From positions 1 through 64,000 of the forward strand of contig QRFJ01002106.1 of assembly GCA_006176705.1 (NCBI GenBank): a DNA stretch of 64,000 bases, read 5' to 3'. Origin of the DNA: Cocos nucifera. Its lineage: Eukaryota; Streptophyta; Magnoliopsida; Arecales; Arecaceae. The notes beneath the pieces were generated by a model. That model searched no databases and was not told the DNA's origin. It saw only the letters and a list, made by a program, of their open reading frames with translations. The position numbers were made by a program, and so were the translations under genes. This document shows, piece by piece, positions 59,397 to 64,000 of this stretch. Within the stretch, counting starts at the first letter, position 1. Each line of letters starts with the position of its first letter.

Positions 59397-59849
59397 GTGG
59401 AGGATGAGTTAGGCATTGGATGCTATGGGCTGGAGGATGAGTTAGGCTCAATATTTCGGATACGGTGAGAGACTCAATTAGAAATTCAGTCTATGTAAAT
59501 GGTGGGTCTGACTTAACTAAGGAGTGGATCAATATTTTTGATACGATGGGAATCATGAATTAGAGACCAAGTTTGGGTGCACCATGATTAGAGAATCATT
59601 GAACAAGAGTTGTTCACTCATTGGCTAACCCATCACCAATAACTGTTAGGTGAGGTGATGAGTCAATTGGTGAGACTGCACCACCCACTAGAAATCATTA
59701 ATCATGAAGATTTTTGCATCTCTACAGAGGGAGTGTAGGTATCCAAGAAAATAGTTGAAGCTAATTTATTTAAAAATAAAATCCCTAAATAAATTGGTCA
59801 AATCATAATTACAGTATCTAACTAGAATCTTTGACTCTCTACAGGAACA
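59397..59849 (+). other. Partial leader of body Q3
   Basis: The last 450 bp of the family X leader, joined directly to RT codons of Q2 at about 59396. The joint contains a small repeat of GGAGGATGAGTTAGGC. The acceptor-like site is present (CATCTCTACAG near 59716-59726); the donor-like part is missing. Confidence 0.75.
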
Positions 59850-60560
59850 TGTCTGCATCCAACCCATTGGCACGTATCCTGGATACACATAGACTGACCC
59901 AACCCAATTATAAAGACTGGCTCAGGAACTACAAAATCATTTTGAATTTTAAAAAGTTAACCAAAGTTTTGGACCAGGATCCTCCCACCTTACCAGCCCA
60001 TCCATCCACTGAAAAGATAACATCTCTGAAAAAATGGATAGATGAAGATAATAAGGCCAGACATTATATGTTGGGCTTGATGTCTGATGAGCTCCAACGC
60101 CAACATGAAGATCTTCGGACTGCTCACCAAATGTTGGCTCACCTGTAAGAGATGTTTGGTGAACAGATTCACGCAGCCAAATATCAAGTCACGAAATGAC
60201 TTTTTAAGGCTAAGATGCGTGATGGGCAGTCAATCCAAGATCGCTGTCTGATGATGATCAAGGACTTGGAAGAGCTTGAGAAGCTCGGTGTCAAGTTAGA
60301 CTTGGATCTGTAGAACGATGTTATTTTGCAATCCTTGACTGATGCAAATGGGCAATTCATCATGAATTACCACATGCATAAACTTCAGAATTCCTTGGCT
60401 GAATTAATGAATATGCTGGTCACCTCTGAGCTTTCTATGAAAGGTTCTAGAGGCTCAATTCTTACTATGGAATGAACTTCTTCCAAAAGAAAATCTTCTA
60501 GAAAGAAAAAGAAGTCTACAGAAAGGCAGAAGGTGGAAGGAGGAAAGAAGAAGAAGTTCT
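59850..60560 (+). pseudogene. gag of body Q3
   Basis: ATG at about 59849 (MSASNPLARILDTHRLT), a clean Gag domain to QMLAHL, a TAA at 60146-60148, then EMFGEQ...KYQVTK and the shared TGA at 60197-60199. The second half has a further TAG near 60311 and ends in the Lys-rich tail near 60560, where about 1 kb (zinc knuckle, protease, pre-integrase) is deleted. Confidence 0.82.
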
Positions 60561-60587
60561 AAACCAGATGCTATTCATCTTCTTCTG

Positions 60588-62962
60588 ATGTGTGCGGCCA
60601 ATTTGATGTGCCGGATAGAGGCAATTTTATCTACTTCATTATCTTTATCGATGATTTGTCTAGGTATGGGTATGTGTATTTTTATGAAACACAAGTTTGA
60701 AGCCTTTGAAAAGTTCAAAAAATTCAGACATGAAGTAGAAAAATAAACTAGAAAATCCATTAAGATTGTTCGATCAGATCGAGGAGGTGAATATCTTAGC
60801 TAGAAATTCCTAGACTATCTCAAGAAAAATGGCATAGTCTCTCAATGGACTCCAACAGGAAAACCTCAACTCAATGGGATTTCAGAACAGAGAAATCGGA
60901 CTCTATTGGATATGGTCCGATCCATGATGAGCTTCACAGACCTTCCTAATTTTTTTTGGGGACACTCATTGTTAACTTCAATTTATCTACTGAATAGGGT
61001 TTCCTCTAAAACCATTCCTACCATACCGTATGAGATATGGCATGGTAAGAAATCAAGTCTGAGTCATTTCAGAATTTGGGGTTGTCCGGCTCATGTCAAA
61101 AGACAACAAGCGGACAAGTTAGAGTTTAGGTCCTTCAGAGCTCGATTCATAGGTTATCCTAAAGAGTCATTAGGATACTATTTCTACATTCCAAAAGACC
61201 ACAATATGATTATGAGTCAACATGCCATCTTTCTTGAAAAATAGTTTATTCAAGATAGCGGCATTGGAAAGCAGATTAAGCTTGATGAGAAAGTCTCATA
61301 AGTACAATGAGCTAAGGACTAATTGGAACCAAATCAGATTGAGCCAATAAGAACACTACCTCCTCCACCTCGTAGATTGGAAAGAGTTTTCCATCCCCCT
61401 GAATGATACTTAGGTATTATTTCAGAGAAAGTTGAGAAAATGTTCCTCGTACGTAATGGTGCTCATGATGATGATCCCAAAACCTACAACGAGGCGATAT
61501 CAGAATCGACTCTGAGAAATGGCTAGAGACAATGCAATCAGAAATTGACTCGATGCACTCAAACCAAGTCTGCAAATGTGGAGACATTCAAGGCTAGACT
61601 AGTGGCAAAAGGTTATAGTCAACGTGAAGGCATTGACTATCAAGATACCTTTTATCCAGTGGATATGCTAAAATCCATCCGTACATTGCTTGCCGTTGCA
61701 GCGTATTTCAATTATGAAATATGGCAAATGGATGTCAAAATGACATTCTTAAACGGATATCATGAGGAAGATATCTATATGGAATAGTCCCCAGGTTTTA
61801 CATCCAATAATACTGATCACAAGGTTTGCAAGCTGCAAAGGTCCATATATAGACTTAAGCTAGCATCTCGGTGCTGGAACACTCGTTTAAATAATGTGAT
61901 CAAAAAATTTGCTTTCATCAAAAATGAAGAAGAACCGTGTGTCTTCAAAAAGGTCAGTGGGAGAGCTGTTGTCTTCCTCATACTATATGTGGATGACATC
62001 CTCCTTATTGGGAATGATATTCCCATGCTAACGACAGTTAAAATATGGTTGTCCAAGGAATTCTCCAAGAAAGACCTAGGTGAAGCATCCTTTATTCTAG
62101 GAATTAAGGTCTATAGGGATAGACCGAATAGGATGCTAGGACTTTCATAGAAGATGTACATAGAGGAAGTACTAAAGAGGTTTAGTATGAAAAACTCTAA
62201 GAGGGGATTAATATCCTTCAGATATGGTATTCATCTTTCCAAGAAGATGTGCCCTAGCACACCTGAGAAAATAGAATGCATGAGCAAGATCCCTTATGCT
62301 TCTGCAATAGGTAGCTCCATGTATGCCATGCTATGTACATGACCTGATATAGCCCATGCTGTGAGTGTCACAAGCAGATATCAGTCAAATCCAGATGAAG
62401 ATCACTGAACTTCTATGAAATATATCCTTAAGTACTTAAGAAGAACTAAGGATATGATGTTGGTCTTTGATAATAGAGAACTCTAAGTCCAGGGATACAC
62501 ATACTCAAATTTCATGTCAGATGTAGATGATCGAAAGTCGACATCTGAGAGTCTATTTGTGTGCAATGGTGGTGCTGTCAGCTGGAAGAGTTTTCAAGCA
62601 AATCGTGATAGCAGAGTCCACCATGGAAGCAGAATATATCGCTGCATCAGAGGCTGCGAAGGAAGCATTTTTGGTACAAGAAGTTTGCTGCAGAAATCGG
62701 AGTAATGCCATCAGATGCCATTCTCCTTTACTGCGATAACAATGGCGGCATAACCCTTGCTAAGGAGCCGAGGTCTCACCAAAAATCCAAGCACATTGAG
62801 CGGCGATGCCACCTCATCCACGATTACCTCGAGAAGGGTTACGTCGAGGTCAAGAGAGTCGACTCCATAGACAATGTGGCAGATCCACTTACAAAGCCAT
62901 TAGGCCAGCAGAAGATCGAAGCCCACCTTGAGAAGATGGGACTAAGACTTGTAGCCAATTGA
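60588..62962 (+). pseudogene. Integrase, RT and RNase H of body Q3
   Basis: Integrase from CGQFDVPDRGNF near 60593 with SDRGGEY near 60778 and SEQRNRTLLDMV at about 60885; integrase C-terminus IYLLNRVSSK to 61244. A ~90-bp deletion near 61553 removes the start of RT (WTLVDPPEG...). RT resumes with TFKARLVAKGYSQ. YVDDILLIGND lies near 61990 and KDLGEASFILGIK near 62080. RNase H with STMEAEYIA and LYCDNNGGI ends ADPLTKPLG at 62962. Stops at 61784, 62148 and 62340 and a frameshift near 62590 break the frame. Confidence 0.85.
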
Positions 62963-62967
62963 TTTTA

Positions 62968-62982
62968 GGACAAGTGGGAGAT
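62968..62982 (+). promoter_or_regulatory. Polypurine tract of body Q3
   Basis: GGACAAGTGGGAGAT directly before TGTTAGATAT of the 3' LTR. Confidence 0.82.
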
Positions 62983-64000
62983 TGTTAGATATATGTGCCC
63001 TAGAAGCCAAAATTGGCTGACACTTGTAATACACTTCTAGACAAAAAATTTTAATTTTGACTATAATCAATAAAATGGTTTATTTTCTATCACATATCTG
63101 TATTTAGTGTCTGTGATACATCCTTTGAGTTAGTGGTAATGATAATTCATATTTTCAAGAGTTGAAAATTTAAGACATGAATAATCATTATTAACTCATA
63201 AAATGCTTCCGACCATAGGATCATCATGAGGATGGTGATTGATTTGAAAGGTTGGTGTACAATCGCTTCTCTTTAGTAGATGAGTCTTGAGTCTATGATG
63301 TGGAGATACTAGAGCGAGAGTATAGGTACTCGTTTGAGAATGAGGGCACTGAGCGTGACCACCTCTAGTAGTCATTAAGAAGTCTACCTTCTCGTCAATG
63401 ACTCACTTGATGCTACAGTGGTGTGTCTGGTTCTTTGACCTAAGGTGCATTGATAGTTCATCTTGTGGGTGTTATAGTTTGACTACACCATAACTCAGTC
63501 TCCTAGCCATTCGGAATCCTGAGGTGTATGTTAGCTATAGCATGTTCATTGTTGGATTTGGATTGCATCAAGATGAAATCTATCTACCTCGGTGGTAGAG
63601 GAGCAGCCCTATGATGATCATGAGAATAAAGTTCAGAAGCCCATGGCCATGGCAGAGTGAAATAATAGAAAGAGTTTCTACTTAGGTTTTCACATTGGAC
63701 TTGAATCGATTGATTACGTCATATGATAGAAACTAGGGTTTGACGAGTTCACCTTAACCCTAATCTGATCGAGGCTCAAGATAGAAGAACTTAATCACAC
63801 AGGTAGATATACCAAGAGGTTCACATTTAGCTCTGATGGGTTACCACCATATACTGCTAGGTGTCACTGGTTGATTTTGGGAGCAACTAGAATGATTTAG
63901 ATGATCGATCATTCTAGCTGTTCGAATTAGAAAAGTTTTGATCCATCAAAAGAAGTTTCGATAATGTCGATGACAGAGATCTTGACATATCCCATTACCA
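62983..64000 (+). repeat. 3' LTR of Q3, cut by the window end
   Basis: First 1018 bp of a family X LTR from TGTTAGATATATG. More substitutions than N or P. The antisense frames seen in N and P are interrupted here. Confidence 0.9.

Overview
The window is plant nuclear DNA from an intergenic, heterochromatin-like block. It consists almost entirely of LTR retrotransposons inserted into one another and decaying. I found no cellular gene, tRNA or rRNA gene. Support for a plant: Ty1/copia Gag-Pol fragments, 2.3-kb LTRs that end TG...CA, primer-binding sites of the TGGTATCAGAGCC type (initiator Met-tRNA), a Ty3/gypsy gag, and LTR promoters with TATA boxes and WRKY-type TTGAC clusters. The large size of the repeats suits a monocot, but the species cannot be told from the sequence.

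The dominant component is one high-copy Ty1/copia family, called family X here. Its LTR is about 2.28 kb, starts TGTTAGATATATG and ends CCTTCA. Layout: element A (minus, old) 1-2823; element B (minus, nearly complete) 2824-11238; an old LTR remnant F at 11239-12928, probably the 5' LTR of A; solo LTR G (plus) 13458-15726; element D (minus, both LTRs) 17120-30009; diverged solo LTR R 37819-40098; 5' LTR and leader N 46364-49486; solo LTR P 49705-51979; three plus-strand internal bodies Q1, Q2 and Q3 at 51980-62982; and a 3' LTR from 62983 to the window end.

A second, Tnt1/Tork-like copia element, H (plus), was the landing site for much of the left half. Its pieces lie at 12929-13457, 15732-17119 and 30010-32677. 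They join back into one Gag-Pol order, and target-site duplications (TSDs) flank the inserts (GAGGC around D, AAAAT/AAAAA around G). H in turn sits in a minus-strand Ty3/gypsy gag (K, 32678-33285). Between 34.4 and 36.8 kb lies old, mostly unassignable sequence with one degraded reading frame. A third LTR family (L2, LTR about 2.34 kb) covers 36763-46363, with its own 5' LTR, PBS, leader and broken pol.

All coding regions carry stops or frameshifts. The longest clean reading frame is the reverse transcriptase/RNase H of D (435 codons). Two stretches are suspect as assembly: a 1000-N gap flanked by an exact duplication (17760-19624), and an indel-ridden segment with a 25-N gap (55125-59137).

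I see no new cellular system. The observations most worth a second look concern retroelement biology: an in-frame TGA at the same place in every family X gag, a possible intron in the family X leader, a U3 hairpin kept by compensatory changes, a TTGAC cluster in the LTR, and duplicated hairpins in the L2 leader.
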